The notes beneath the pieces are model-generated. The model did not search any database. It was not told the origin of the DNA and saw nothing but the letters and a program-made list of their open reading frames with translations. Made by a program: the position numbers and the translations under genes. This document shows, piece by piece, positions 15,860 to 24,075 of a DNA stretch of 46,389 nucleotides. The stretch is from Tissierella simiarum. Its GTDB lineage: Bacteria; Bacillota; Clostridia; Tissierellales; Tissierellaceae. Location of the stretch: assembly GCF_018917865.1 (NCBI RefSeq), contig NZ_JAHLPM010000023.1, forward strand, positions 1-46,389. The letters run 5' to 3'. The stretch's first letter is position 1; every line of letters begins with the position of its first letter.

Positions 15860-16171
15860 CTAGCCTAAAATCTTTTCAACTTTAACTTTAGTATATGGCT
15901 GACGATGTCCTTGTTTCTTTCTATAGTTCTTCTTAGCTTTGTATTTGAAAACAACGATTTTTTTAGCTTTTCCTTGTTCTAATACAGTACCTTCTACTTT
16001 TGCACCATCAACATAAGGCTTTCCAACAACTACATTGCCTTCTTTTGATACTAGAAGAACTTTTGAGAAATCAACAGTATCTCCTTCTTTTACGTCTAGT
16101 TTTTCTACAAAAACTGTATCTCCTTCTTGTACCCTATATTGTTTACCACCTGTCTCTATTACAGCATACAT
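15860..16171 (-). CDS. rplU: 50S ribosomal protein L21
   Basis: The 103-residue product starts [20 protein letters not shown] and contains [20 protein letters not shown], both L21 signatures. It is first in the rplU-prp-rpmA unit and is preceded by a structured leader and a good promoter. Confidence 0.98.
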   Translation of the reverse strand: MYAVIETGGKQYRVQEGDTVFVEKLDVKEGDTVDFSKVLLVSKEGNVVVGKPYVDGAKVEGTVLEQGKAKKIVVFKYKAKKNYRKKQGHRQPYTKVKVEKILG

Positions 16172-16251
16172 TATAACATTGCACCTCCTCTAACCAAGTC
16201 TCGCCAATGTTAGGTGCCTAAGCTTAAAACCCACATTGAGCGGCTCCACAC
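16172..16251 (-). ncRNA. L21 ribosomal-protein leader
   Basis: Between the rplU promoter and start codon lies an 80-base leader with GTGGAGCCGCTCA, GTTTTAAGCTTAGGCACCTAAC and the ribosome site AGAGGAGGTGCAA. Its position and short paired segments match the L21 leader known upstream of rplU in low-GC Firmicutes, where L21 is thought to control its own synthesis. I identify it by position and sequence feel, not a covariance search. Confidence 0.65.
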
Positions 16252-16257
16252 CCAAAA

Positions 16258-16286
16258 ATTTTAACAAAAATACGAGGGTTTGTCAA
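16258..16286 (-). promoter_or_regulatory. Sigma-A promoter of rplU
   Basis: TTGACA, a 17-base spacer and TAAAAT on the minus strand. The -35 overlaps the rng stop codon, so rplU can be transcribed independently of the upstream genes. Confidence 0.78.
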
Positions 16287-17518
16287 TAGTTAATATCAAG
16301 TATTTTCCCTTTCCCCTCACATGTAGGACATTTTTTAAAATAGTTTGCTTCTAAAGTTCTTCTAACTTTTTTTCTAGTTATTTCTACTAGACCTAATTTA
16401 GTTATATCAACCATATTAGTTTTATTTTTATCCTTTTTCAAAACCTCTTCTAACTTATCTAAAACCATAGAGACATCTTTTTTATCTTTCATATCTATGA
16501 AATCTATAATTATAATACCACCTATATCCCTTAATCTAATTTGTCTTGCTATTTCTTCTGCCGCTTCTAAATTAGTTTTTAATACTGTATCTTCTAAAGA
16601 TTTAACTCCTACGTATTTGCCAGTATTTACATCGATAGCTGTTAATGCTTCTGTTTCATCTATTACAATATATCCACCACTATTTAGACTAACTTTCCTT
16701 TCTAATGCTTCTTTTATACCTTTTTGAATATGTTCATCTTTGTTAATAGCGAAGTTCTTATCTAGCTCTAATTTTTTCCATAATCCTGAAGAAATATAAT
16801 CTTCAAAAAGAAGTAGATTATCATAAATTTCCCTATTATTTACTATTATTTTACTTATATCTTCATTAAATCTATCCCTTATTACTTGGTAAACTAGATC
16901 TAATTCTCTATATACAAGTTTAGGACATGGTAAGAAATTTTTTTCTCTTTCAATTTTCTTATAAATATTAAATAGCATATTGTATTCTTCTTCTAAAATA
17001 GATTCTTCTATACCCTCAGATACGGTTCTTAAAATCATTCCCTTATTATCTTTTGTTATTCTTTTTCCTATTTGATAAAGTCTTTCAATTTCTTTAGAAT
17101 CTTCGATTTTTCTTGAAAGATTGATTTTATTTGAATAAGGAGTAAAGACTATATACCTTCCTGGCAATGCAATATGAGTAGTAACTTTAGGCCCCTTGTT
17201 TCCAAAGCCTTCTTTTATTACCTGTACTATTACTTCTTCACCATTTTTAATTATATCATTTATTTTATATTCTTCTTTGGAATACATTAGTTCTTTAGGC
17301 AAAGCATTTTTTATATATAAATAAGCATTTTTACCTTCACCTATGTCTACAAAAGCTGCCTCCATTCCCATAAGAACGTTATTGACCCTTCCTCTATATA
17401 CATTTCCAACCAGCTTTTTGCTGTTTTTTTCCTCAGTATAAAATTCTACTAATCTTCCTTCTTCAACTATACCTACTCTATTTATATCGTCTTTAAAATC
17501 AATAAAAATATAATTCAT
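16283..17518 (-). CDS. rng: Ribonuclease G (Rne/Rng family)
   Basis: This single-strand endoribonuclease acts in rRNA maturation and mRNA decay. The 411-residue protein begins with an S1-type RNA-binding segment (VGNVYRGRVNNVLMGMEAAFV and DIGEGKNAYLY). The catalytic DNase-I-like domain has TEALTAIDVNTGKYVG and IGGIIIIDFIDM; the Asp residues bind magnesium. It ends with the zinc-link CPTCEGKG. The length fits RNase G, without the long RNase E scaffold. It sits between the TIGR03936 gene and rplU. Confidence 0.93.
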   Translation of the reverse strand: MNYIFIDFKDDINRVGIVEEGRLVEFYTEEKNSKKLVGNVYRGRVNNVLMGMEAAFVDIGEGKNAYLYIKNALPKELMYSKEEYKINDIIKNGEEVIVQVIKEGFGNKGPKVTTHIALPGRYIVFTPYSNKINLSRKIEDSKEIERLYQIGKRITKDNKGMILRTVSEGIEESILEEEYNMLFNIYKKIEREKNFLPCPKLVYRELDLVYQVIRDRFNEDISKIIVNNREIYDNLLLFEDYISSGLWKKLELDKNFAINKDEHIQKGIKEALERKVSLNSGGYIVIDETEALTAIDVNTGKYVGVKSLEDTVLKTNLEAAEEIARQIRLRDIGGIIIIDFIDMKDKKDVSMVLDKLEEVLKKDKNKTNMVDITKLGLVEITRKKVRRTLEANYFKKCPTCEGKGKILDINY

Positions 17519-17535
17519 AAGACCTCTCCTAAACT

Positions 17536-18234
17536 CTATAATGGCTTATAGATTTTATTATTGTTCTCAGCATAAAGTCCTAAACGTTTTATCATAATAG
17601 AATCCATGTCAATATTTATAGAAGAATATTTATTTAAAGCTTCCATAAAATCCATAGGCTTTAAGTTTCCTTTATCTCCAGACCTTAAAAGTACATCTAT
17701 AATTATATTATTATCTTCTAATTTTTTTATAACAATATTTCCTATATGGGTCTTAATATCTTCATCTTTTTCAACTCTATTTTTACCTTTTTTCCTTAAC
17801 CTTGTAATTATTATTTCATCTAAATTTAACCATTCTTCAATAATATTTTCTAAGGTTAATTTATCTAAACCTCTATTAATGTCAAAGTTTATTTCATAAA
17901 AAGCCCAACTAATAAGAGAAGATATAGATTCTCCTTTTTTTAAATATACTGATTCCAGTATTTGAACGTCTTTAGGTAATACTTTATTCATCTTTTCTTT
18001 AAAATCTTCTACTGATATTTTTGTTTCTAAATCTATGTCCATATATTCCTCTTCACTTTCTATTCCTAAGGACAAAGGATTGGCTATAGAAAATTTAGGA
18101 TGAGGATTAAATCCTTCTGAATATTTAATAGGTATCCCTGCTCTTCTAAAATTCCTTTGAAATAGCCTCATTAAATCCAAATGAGAAATATATCTTAAAT
18201 AGTTCTTTTTAGTAAATTTTACTCTCAATATCAA
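17536..18234 (-). CDS. TIGR03936 family (DUF2344) radical-SAM-associated protein
   Basis: The 232-residue protein starts with the conserved YLRYISHLDLMRLFQRNFRR and carries SEGFNPHPKFSIANPLSLG, diagnostic for the DUF2344 family that always partners the larger radical-SAM protein encoded just upstream. TTG 18234 overlaps the partner's stop by four bases (TTGA), which implies coupled translation. The pair may modify RNA or protein; the reaction is not known to me. Confidence 0.9.
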   Translation of the reverse strand: MILRVKFTKKNYLRYISHLDLMRLFQRNFRRAGIPIKYSEGFNPHPKFSIANPLSLGIESEEEYMDIDLETKISVEDFKEKMNKVLPKDVQILESVYLKKGESISSLISWAFYEINFDINRGLDKLTLENIIEEWLNLDEIIITRLRKKGKNRVEKDEDIKTHIGNIVIKKLEDNNIIIDVLLRSGDKGNLKPMDFMEALNKYSSINIDMDSIMIKRLGLYAENNNKIYKPL

Positions 18235-20075
18235 TTACATACACCACCTGTAAAACATTTATTTATACCACATCCTGTACAACCTAACCTACAGTCCTTT
18301 GTAAGTTCACCTTCTACAGCTTTTTTATATTCTTTTATTAAATATTCTTTAGATACTCCTGGATTAATGAAATCCCAAGGAAGTATTTCTTCTATATCTC
18401 TTTGTCTTAAAGCATAAAAGCTTCCATCAATACGAGATTCTTCAAGAGCTTCAATCCACTTATCATACTGAAAATGTTCAGACCATCCGTCAAATTTACA
18501 ACCTTTTTCCCAAGCTTTAACTAAAACCTTTGACAACCTTCTATCTCCTCTTGCTACAATAGCTTCAAGATAACTTAATTTAGAATCATGATAATTAAAA
18601 GTTACTTTATTATCCTTTATGCTATTTCTCAATAAATTAATCTTTCTATTAAATTCATCAATAGAATCTTGTGATACCCATTGAAACGGAGTAAAAGGTT
18701 TAGGTACAAAACAGGAAGCACTAGCTGTTACCTTAAGATTACCCTTTCTCTCTTCCTTTGGCATACTAAAGAACATATCTTTAACCTTATACGCTAGATT
18801 TTTAATTCCCATTACATCTTCATCAGTCTCCGTAGGCAATCCTATCATAAAATATAATTTAATAGTAGACCAACCTTCTTTAAACGCATAAGATACAGCG
18901 GTTGTTAGATCTTTTTCATTTATACCTTTATTTATTACATCTCTTAATCTTTGGCTTCCAGCTTCTGGAGCAAAAGTAAGTCCTGTTTTTCTAACTTTTT
19001 CTATTTCTTTTATAACATCAATACTAAAAGAATCTAATCTTAAAGAAGGTAAAGATACTCCAACCTTTTTTTCTTCAAATCTATCCATGAGCTGTGAGAT
19101 TAGAAGTTCAAGCTGTGAATAGTCACAAGAACTTAGAGAAGACAAAGAAATATTTTCATAACCTGTACTCTCTACTAATTTTTCTGCTAATTCTAATAAT
19201 CTTTCAGTGCTTTTCTCTCTAACAGGTCTGTAAATCATACCAGCTTGACAGAATCTACAACCTCGTGTACAACCTCTAAATATTTCTAAGGTAATCCTAT
19301 CATGAACAGTTTCTATAAATGGTATTATCATCTTTTCTGGAGAAAACATTTTATCTAAATCTTTAATCATTCTTTTCCTAATTATTTTAGGAACACCTTT
19401 CTCAGTAGGTTCCATTTTCTGTATTGTACCATCTTCTTTATATGTCACCTCATAGAATTTTGGTACATATACTCCCTCAAGTTGTGCAATTTCTTTTAGA
19501 AATCTATCTTTATCATAATTATTTTCTTTATGCATTTTATAAATATTTAATATTTCTAAAGTTACTTCTTCCCCTTCTCCTATGACAAAAAAGTCAATTA
19601 TATCTGCCAGGGGCTCTGGGTTATATGCACAGGGACCTCCTGCAATTATAAAAGGATGATTATCATTTCTATTTTTAGATAATAAAGGAATATTGCTTAA
19701 ATCTAACATATTTAAAATATTAGTGTAACTCATTTCATATTGAAGAGTAAAACCGAGGAAATCAAAATTGCTTACTTCTTCTTTATTTTCCAACGTAAAA
19801 AGTGGTAACCCTTCTTTTCTCATTTCTTCTTCCATATCTATCCATGGAGCAAAAACTCTTTCACAAGCAATATCTTCTTGACTATTTAATAAATTGTATA
19901 ATATATGGAGCCCTAAATGAGACATACCTACTTCATATACATCAGGAAATGAAAAGGCAAACTTTACATTAACATTATTTAAATCCTTCTTTATGGAGTT
20001 CTGCTCCATTCCTATATATCTAGCAGGCTTTTCTACTTTTTTCAAAATTCTATCTAATTTCTTCGTATTTATCAT
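18231..20075 (-). CDS. TIGR03960 family B12-binding-type radical SAM protein
   Basis: The protein of about 614 residues has an N-terminal cobalamin-binding-like domain (PDVYEVGMSHLGLHILYN). The radical SAM core has the cluster motif CTRGCRFC near residue 260, then LSSLSSCDYSQLE. The C-terminal tail is Cys-rich (CRLGCTGCGINKC) and could hold another cluster. ATG 20075 is preferred, with AAAGGTG nine bases upstream. The partner gene overlaps its stop codon. The family sits next to rng and rplU in many Clostridia. Confidence 0.9.
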   Translation of the reverse strand: MINTKKLDRILKKVEKPARYIGMEQNSIKKDLNNVNVKFAFSFPDVYEVGMSHLGLHILYNLLNSQEDIACERVFAPWIDMEEEMRKEGLPLFTLENKEEVSNFDFLGFTLQYEMSYTNILNMLDLSNIPLLSKNRNDNHPFIIAGGPCAYNPEPLADIIDFFVIGEGEEVTLEILNIYKMHKENNYDKDRFLKEIAQLEGVYVPKFYEVTYKEDGTIQKMEPTEKGVPKIIRKRMIKDLDKMFSPEKMIIPFIETVHDRITLEIFRGCTRGCRFCQAGMIYRPVREKSTERLLELAEKLVESTGYENISLSSLSSCDYSQLELLISQLMDRFEEKKVGVSLPSLRLDSFSIDVIKEIEKVRKTGLTFAPEAGSQRLRDVINKGINEKDLTTAVSYAFKEGWSTIKLYFMIGLPTETDEDVMGIKNLAYKVKDMFFSMPKEERKGNLKVTASASCFVPKPFTPFQWVSQDSIDEFNRKINLLRNSIKDNKVTFNYHDSKLSYLEAIVARGDRRLSKVLVKAWEKGCKFDGWSEHFQYDKWIEALEESRIDGSFYALRQRDIEEILPWDFINPGVSKEYLIKEYKKAVEGELTKDCRLGCTGCGINKCFTGGVCN

Positions 20076-20166
20076 CACTATTATCACCTTTCATTAGTAC
20101 TGTATTTATTATATTATCACTTTTTCTTTGGTTTTAGTAGACAAATTTAAAAGAACCCTAAATTTT

Positions 20167-20197
20167 AAAAACCTCGAGCATAAGCCTCGAGGTTTTT
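20167..20197. terminator. Terminator between the SpoIVFA-like gene and the radical SAM pair
   Basis: AAACCTCGAG and CTCGAGGTTT form a ten-pair stem with loop CATAAGC, with T runs on the plus side and A/T-rich sequence on the minus side. It overlaps the last codons of the SpoIVFA-like gene, which separates it from the radical SAM genes. Confidence 0.85.
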
Positions 20198-20864
20198 ATT
20201 TCATTACTATATAGTCTATAGGATTTACAGGTTTTCCTTTCACCCATACTTCAAATCGTAAATACTTATTACCATCTTTATTAGTTCCAAGAGTTCCAAG
20301 TATGTCCCCTGTTTCTATAGTATCTTTTTCTTTAACATAAACCTTTGTTAAATATCCATATACCGTATCCATATTTTCGTGGCTAACGTATATAAAATAA
20401 CCTTTATTCCCTTTATCCTCTATTTTGGTTACCACTCCATCACTAATTGCTACTGGCTCTTTATTTTCTTCGGGAATAATATCTATTCCCTCGTTAAAGC
20501 TATTATTTCCTTTTATATTAATAGTTTCACCAAAGGTTTTATATATTTTCCCATCAATAGGAGGTGGATATTTAACTGTTGATTTAATATTAAATACTTC
20601 AACTGCTTTTTTGGATACATTAGAAAGCTTTTTAGCATAACCCCAAATTTTTTTCCCATCTTCTTTAATACTAAACTCATGATTAATACCTTTGTTAATT
20701 ATTCCAATTATATTGTTTGAAACAGAATAATTTAACCTCTTCATTACAAGAAGTATAACCAAGATAGTTAGCACATAAATAACTTGATTTAACTGTTTTT
20801 TATAAAAATATTTATTTTTATAAAAGGGAACTTTTGAATTATAACTAATTGCTCTTCTTTTCAT
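20196..20864 (-). CDS. SpoIVFA-like membrane protein with degenerate M23 domain
   Basis: The 222-residue protein has a basic start, one membrane helix (about 28-42), a linker and a C-terminal LytM/M23 fold (about 105-218). The zinc ligands of active M23 peptidases are replaced. The HxxxD motif reads FNEGIDI, the YxH motif reads YGYL, and the last His-containing strand reads LRFEVW. The domain is therefore probably a non-catalytic binding module. The location between minE and rplU corresponds to spoIVFA in Bacillus (mreBCD-minCD-spoIVFA-spoIVFB-rplU), whose product holds SpoIVFB in check during sigma-K activation. No spoIVFB gene follows. A cell-wall binding role in vegetative cells is possible. 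Confidence 0.7.
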   Translation of the reverse strand: MKRRAISYNSKVPFYKNKYFYKKQLNQVIYVLTILVILLVMKRLNYSVSNNIIGIINKGINHEFSIKEDGKKIWGYAKKLSNVSKKAVEVFNIKSTVKYPPPIDGKIYKTFGETINIKGNNSFNEGIDIIPEENKEPVAISDGVVTKIEDKGNKGYFIYVSHENMDTVYGYLTKVYVKEKDTIETGDILGTLGTNKDGNKYLRFEVWVKGKPVNPIDYIVMK

Positions 20865-20873
20865 AATATCACC

Positions 20874-20912
20874 TACCTTAACTTAATACTATGATATTTA
20901 GTTAAGGTAAGT
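20874..20912 (-). promoter_or_regulatory. Inverted repeat and sigma-K/E-like promoter before the SpoIVFA-like gene
   Basis: TACCTTAACT (20874-20883) and AGTTAAGGTA (20900-20909) form a ten-base inverted repeat. On the minus strand AC (20912-20911), a 17-base spacer and CATAGTATT (20893-20885) lie across it, close to the mother-cell pattern AC-N16/17-CATANNNTA. The repeat could instead be an RNA hairpin that touches the ribosome site. Confidence 0.35.
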
Positions 20913-20924
20913 TTTATTCCTTAA

Positions 20925-21980
20925 TTAATATTCCTTTATATTAAAATTACTATTACCTTCTTTTAATTTAAAATTATTATCTAATTTTGAAGGTATGTGG
21001 ATTATTTTATCTTTAGATATAAAAATTGCTTCTACTCCATTTAATGAATTAACTAATTTCATTCCCTCATCTACGCCCAATACAAATAAGGTAGTAGATA
21101 ACGCATCACCATCTATTGATTTATCTGAAACTATACTTACTCCTGTGACTTCATTATCAGTAGGATAACCAGTTTTTACATCAATAATGTGATGATATCT
21201 TTTCCCATTATGCTCAAAATATCTTTCATAATCCCCTGAAGTTACTATAGTTTTATCTTTAACTTCTAAAATACCTAGATAATTTCCTGTAAATTCAAAA
21301 GGATTTTGTATACCTATTTTCCATTGAGAACCATCTGTTTTCTCTCCTAAAGCATAAATATTTCCCCCTAAATCAATTATAGCTGAATTAACTTCATTTT
21401 CAATTAATATTCTTTTCACCTCATCAGCTGCATAACCTTTAACAATTCCTCCAAGATTTATTTTCATGCCTTTTTCTTTAAGAAACACTTTATTATCTTC
21501 TAATATTTCTAGTTTTTTATAATCTACAAGAGCTTTTTTTTCTTTTATCTCCTTATCACTAGGAATTAAATCTCTTTCCTTTTCATCACCTTTAATATTC
21601 CATAATTCTACTAAAGGACCTATAGTTGGATCATAGGCACCTTTTGAAATTTCTGCATAATATTTTGCTGTTTTAATAACATAATATACATCATCATGAA
21701 CTTCAACAGGATTAATCCCTGCTTCCTGGTTTACTCTGTTTACATCACTACTATCAATAGTAGCACTCATTCTATTTTCTATTTCCTTCAATCTATCAAA
21801 GACTTTATCCATTATTTTTTCATCATTTTTATCATAAATTTTAATAGTTACGACCGTATCCATTAAAAAATCCGTCTTAGATATTGGCTCAAAGTTAGCC
21901 GATTTTTTAGTACTACAACCTGTTAAAATTAAAAGTGTTGCTATAATTAAACTGGGTACTATAACTTTTTTAAATTTCAT
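20925..21980 (-). CDS. apbE: ApbE-type FAD:protein FMN transferase, lipoprotein
   Basis: The enzyme attaches FMN to a Thr/Ser of target proteins outside the membrane. ATG 21980 is preferred because AGAAGGGA lies upstream; the longer frame reads back through a terminator. The 351-residue product has a signal peptide with lipobox LILTGC. ApbE motifs follow in order: DTVVTIKIYD, GGIVKGYAAD, IDLGGNIYALG, TSGDYERYF, HHIIDVKTGYPTDN and DGDALSTTLFVLG. It follows the FMN-binding lipoprotein gene, its likely substrate, and also resembles FmnB of the Listeria extracellular electron pathway. RnfG and RnfD encoded 14 kb away also need such an enzyme. Confidence 0.92.
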   Translation of the reverse strand: MKFKKVIVPSLIIATLLILTGCSTKKSANFEPISKTDFLMDTVVTIKIYDKNDEKIMDKVFDRLKEIENRMSATIDSSDVNRVNQEAGINPVEVHDDVYYVIKTAKYYAEISKGAYDPTIGPLVELWNIKGDEKERDLIPSDKEIKEKKALVDYKKLEILEDNKVFLKEKGMKINLGGIVKGYAADEVKRILIENEVNSAIIDLGGNIYALGEKTDGSQWKIGIQNPFEFTGNYLGILEVKDKTIVTSGDYERYFEHNGKRYHHIIDVKTGYPTDNEVTGVSIVSDKSIDGDALSTTLFVLGVDEGMKLVNSLNGVEAIFISKDKIIHIPSKLDNNFKLKEGNSNFNIKEY

Positions 21981-22006
21981 AATACTATCCCTTCTTAATT
22001 TATTTG

Positions 22007-22037
22007 AAAAAACCCCAACTTTTCTAGTCAGGGTTTT
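22007..22037 (-). terminator. Intercistronic terminator between the FMN lipoprotein and apbE
   Basis: On the minus strand AAACCCTGACT and AGTTGGGGTTT pair imperfectly around AGAAA, then TTTTTT. Partial termination here would give more lipoprotein than ApbE. Confidence 0.65.
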
Positions 22038-22045
22038 TATTTTCA

Positions 22046-22840
22046 CTATTTTGCAGTATTTAATGCTTGGCTTACAAGATCTACCATTGTAGTTCTTGTA
22101 TTAGTTGCGCCAGTAATTCCATCTAAGCTTAAACTTTCAGATCCATTATTATCAATAACTAATTTTTGAACAGCATTAATAACATTAAAGGATTCTTCAT
22201 AAGTATAATTCTCTGCAGACTTTCTATCTCCAGTTTTAACTCCATCCATATCTTCCACAGCTATTTCAGCATAGTCAACACCAACAATTTGTCCTTCTTT
22301 AACAACAACTTTAGCTTGTGCTAACCAACCATGACTTGCCTCTGCAGCTTTTGCTTCATATTCACCATCTTTAAATGCAGGTGTATATTCTTCTCCTTTA
22401 GCAGCTTTATCTATTAGAGCAGCTACTACTTCTTTAAAACTTTCTTTAGTATGAGTTGCTCCTGAAACTGCATCAAAATCAACTTGACTTAAATCTTTCT
22501 TTTCATTAAATTGTTCATTTAAATCTTTTATTACAGCTAATCCTTCTGGATATTTATAGTTTGATTCATTCTTTTCTTCTCCAGAATCTGCTAAATATTC
22601 ATTATAACTAAATCCAGCAACTTGTCCATCTTTTACTTCTAATGTAGCCATTGGATAATTTCCGTGATCACTTACTGGCATTTTAACTAAATAACTACCA
22701 TCTTTTAAATCTTTACTTGTTTCGGCAGATGTTTCAGCTGAGTCATTTTCATTAACAGGCGCTTCTTTCTTAGCACATCCTGTAAAAACAGCAGCCATTA
22801 AAACCAGCACTAATCCTAAAGATAAAAACTTTCTTTTCAT
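22046..22840 (-). CDS. Lipoprotein with two FMN-binding domains (PplA-like)
   Basis: The 264-residue protein has a lipoprotein signal (lipobox AVFTGC) and a low-complexity linker. Two FMN-binding domains follow in tandem, about residues 45-145 and 155-264. Each opens with a DG(S/E)Y-type strand and ends with the flavinylation motif: DAVSGATHT in the first and DGITGATNT in the second, where the Thr receives FMN from ApbE. This is the layout of PplA, the extracellular flavoprotein of the Listeria electron-export pathway. The apbE gene follows directly. A consensus promoter with a palindrome at its start site lies upstream. Two hemes or other cofactors are not suggested by the sequence. Confidence 0.88.
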   Translation of the reverse strand: MKRKFLSLGLVLVLMAAVFTGCAKKEAPVNENDSAETSAETSKDLKDGSYLVKMPVSDHGNYPMATLEVKDGQVAGFSYNEYLADSGEEKNESNYKYPEGLAVIKDLNEQFNEKKDLSQVDFDAVSGATHTKESFKEVVAALIDKAAKGEEYTPAFKDGEYEAKAAEASHGWLAQAKVVVKEGQIVGVDYAEIAVEDMDGVKTGDRKSAENYTYEESFNVINAVQKLVIDNNGSESLSLDGITGATNTRTTMVDLVSQALNTAK

Positions 22841-22880
22841 TTGTTTATTACCTCCTAATATTTTAAAATAGTTTGTCGCG

Positions 22881-22902
22881 AAGGAATTAACATAATTCCC
22901 TT
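22881..22902. promoter_or_regulatory. Palindrome at the FMN-lipoprotein transcription start (operator candidate)
   Basis: AAGGAATTA-ACA-TAATTCC-CTT is an inverted repeat placed right at the expected start site of the promoter at 22907-22935. It lacks a T run, so it is not a terminator. I infer a repressor operator; the repressor is unknown. Confidence 0.4.
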
Positions 22903-22906
22903 ATAT

Positions 22907-22935
22907 ATTATACCTAAATCCCCATATTTTTTCAA
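22907..22935 (-). promoter_or_regulatory. Sigma-A promoter of the FMN-lipoprotein/apbE unit
   Basis: TTGAAA, a 17-base spacer and TATAAT on the minus strand, about 65 bases before the start codon and just past the minE stop. Confidence 0.78.
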
Positions 22936-22945
22936 TACTTCATTT

Positions 22946-23230
22946 TTATTTCAAATTACTATCTTTTACTTTATTTATGGGTATATTAGCTACCAAAGCA
23001 GAGATTGGTGATATATCTCCTTCTTTTTTCATTCTAGTTAATTTTATATCTAAGCCTTCTTCATCAATTTCAGCATATTCAGATATTACTCTTATAATGT
23101 CTCCTTTAATCATTTCTAAAAACTTTGGTGATAAATCTGCTCTGTCGTGAACCAAAACAAGTTTAAGCCTTTCTTTAGCTACATTTTTACTTTTCTCTTG
23201 ATTTTTACTAAACAATTTAAACAGATCCAA
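22946..23230 (-). CDS. minE: Cell division topological specificity factor MinE
   Basis: MinE stimulates MinD ATPase and drives the pole-to-pole oscillation that places the division septum at mid-cell. The 94-residue protein has the membrane-binding N-terminal helix, then the anti-MinCD segment AKERLKLVLVHDRADLSPKF. The topological domain with DIKLTRM closes it. It follows minD closely. Having MinE means an oscillating Min system, as in other Clostridia and unlike Bacillus, which uses DivIVA. Confidence 0.94.
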   Translation of the reverse strand: MDLFKLFSKNQEKSKNVAKERLKLVLVHDRADLSPKFLEMIKGDIIRVISEYAEIDEEGLDIKLTRMKKEGDISPISALVANIPINKVKDSNLK

Positions 23231-23244
23231 AGTTCCTCCCCCCT

Positions 23245-24057
23245 TTATTTACCAAACAATAGTTTAAGTATTTTAGTAAATTTCCCTTCATCATTACTGT
23301 CCAAATCAAGTAATTCTACTTCTTCTCCTATTATTCTTCTGGTAATATTTCTAAAGGCTTTACCTGACATGGCTTTTTCCTCTATAACTACAGGTTCTCC
23401 TTTGTTAGTGGATATGACTATAGCTTCGTCATCTGGAACAATTCCTAATAAATCAATAGCTAATATATCGATAATATCATCAATATTCATCATATCGCCT
23501 CTTTTTACCATTTCTGGTCTAATCCTATTTATAACTAATCTTGGATCTTGCAATCCTTTCGCCTCTAACAAACCTATAACCCTATCTGCATCCCTTACAG
23601 CAGAAATTTCTGGTGTAGTGACTATTATAGCCATATCTGCTCCTGCTATAGAATTTTGAAATCCTTGTTCTATTCCAGCTGGGGAATCAATTATTACATA
23701 ATCAAACTCTTTCTTTAAATTATTGACCAACTCCAACATCTGTTCAGGCTTTACTGCTGACTTATCTTTTGTTTGAGCTGCTGGTAAAAGATATAGTTTA
23801 TCATATCTTTTATCTCTAATTAATCCCTGCTTCAATCTACAGTTCTTTTCTACAACATCTACAATATCATAAACTATTCTATTTTCAAGCCCCATAACTA
23901 CATCGAGATTTCTAAGTCCAATATCTGAATCTACTACTACTACAGATTTTCCTAATATTGCTAACCCTGTTCCTATATTAGCTGTAGTAGTAGTTTTTCC
24001 AACTCCACCTTTTCCAGATGTTATTACTACGGCAGTTCCAATCTTTTCATTCTCCAT
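23245..24057 (-). CDS. minD: Septum site-determining ATPase MinD
   Basis: MinD is the membrane-bound ATPase that recruits MinC. The 270-residue sequence has the deviant Walker A motif SGKGGVGKTT (residues 14-23), VVVDSDIGLRNLD and DSPAG. The C-terminal amphipathic membrane-targeting helix is KFTKILKLLFGK. ATG 24057 has AAGGAGG upstream. Order minC-minD-minE on the minus strand. Confidence 0.97.
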   Translation of the reverse strand: MENEKIGTAVVITSGKGGVGKTTTTANIGTGLAILGKSVVVVDSDIGLRNLDVVMGLENRIVYDIVDVVEKNCRLKQGLIRDKRYDKLYLLPAAQTKDKSAVKPEQMLELVNNLKKEFDYVIIDSPAGIEQGFQNSIAGADMAIIVTTPEISAVRDADRVIGLLEAKGLQDPRLVINRIRPEMVKRGDMMNIDDIIDILAIDLLGIVPDDEAIVISTNKGEPVVIEEKAMSGKAFRNITRRIIGEEVELLDLDSNDEGKFTKILKLLFGK

Positions 24058-24075
24058 ATTTCTTCCTCCTTTTCA

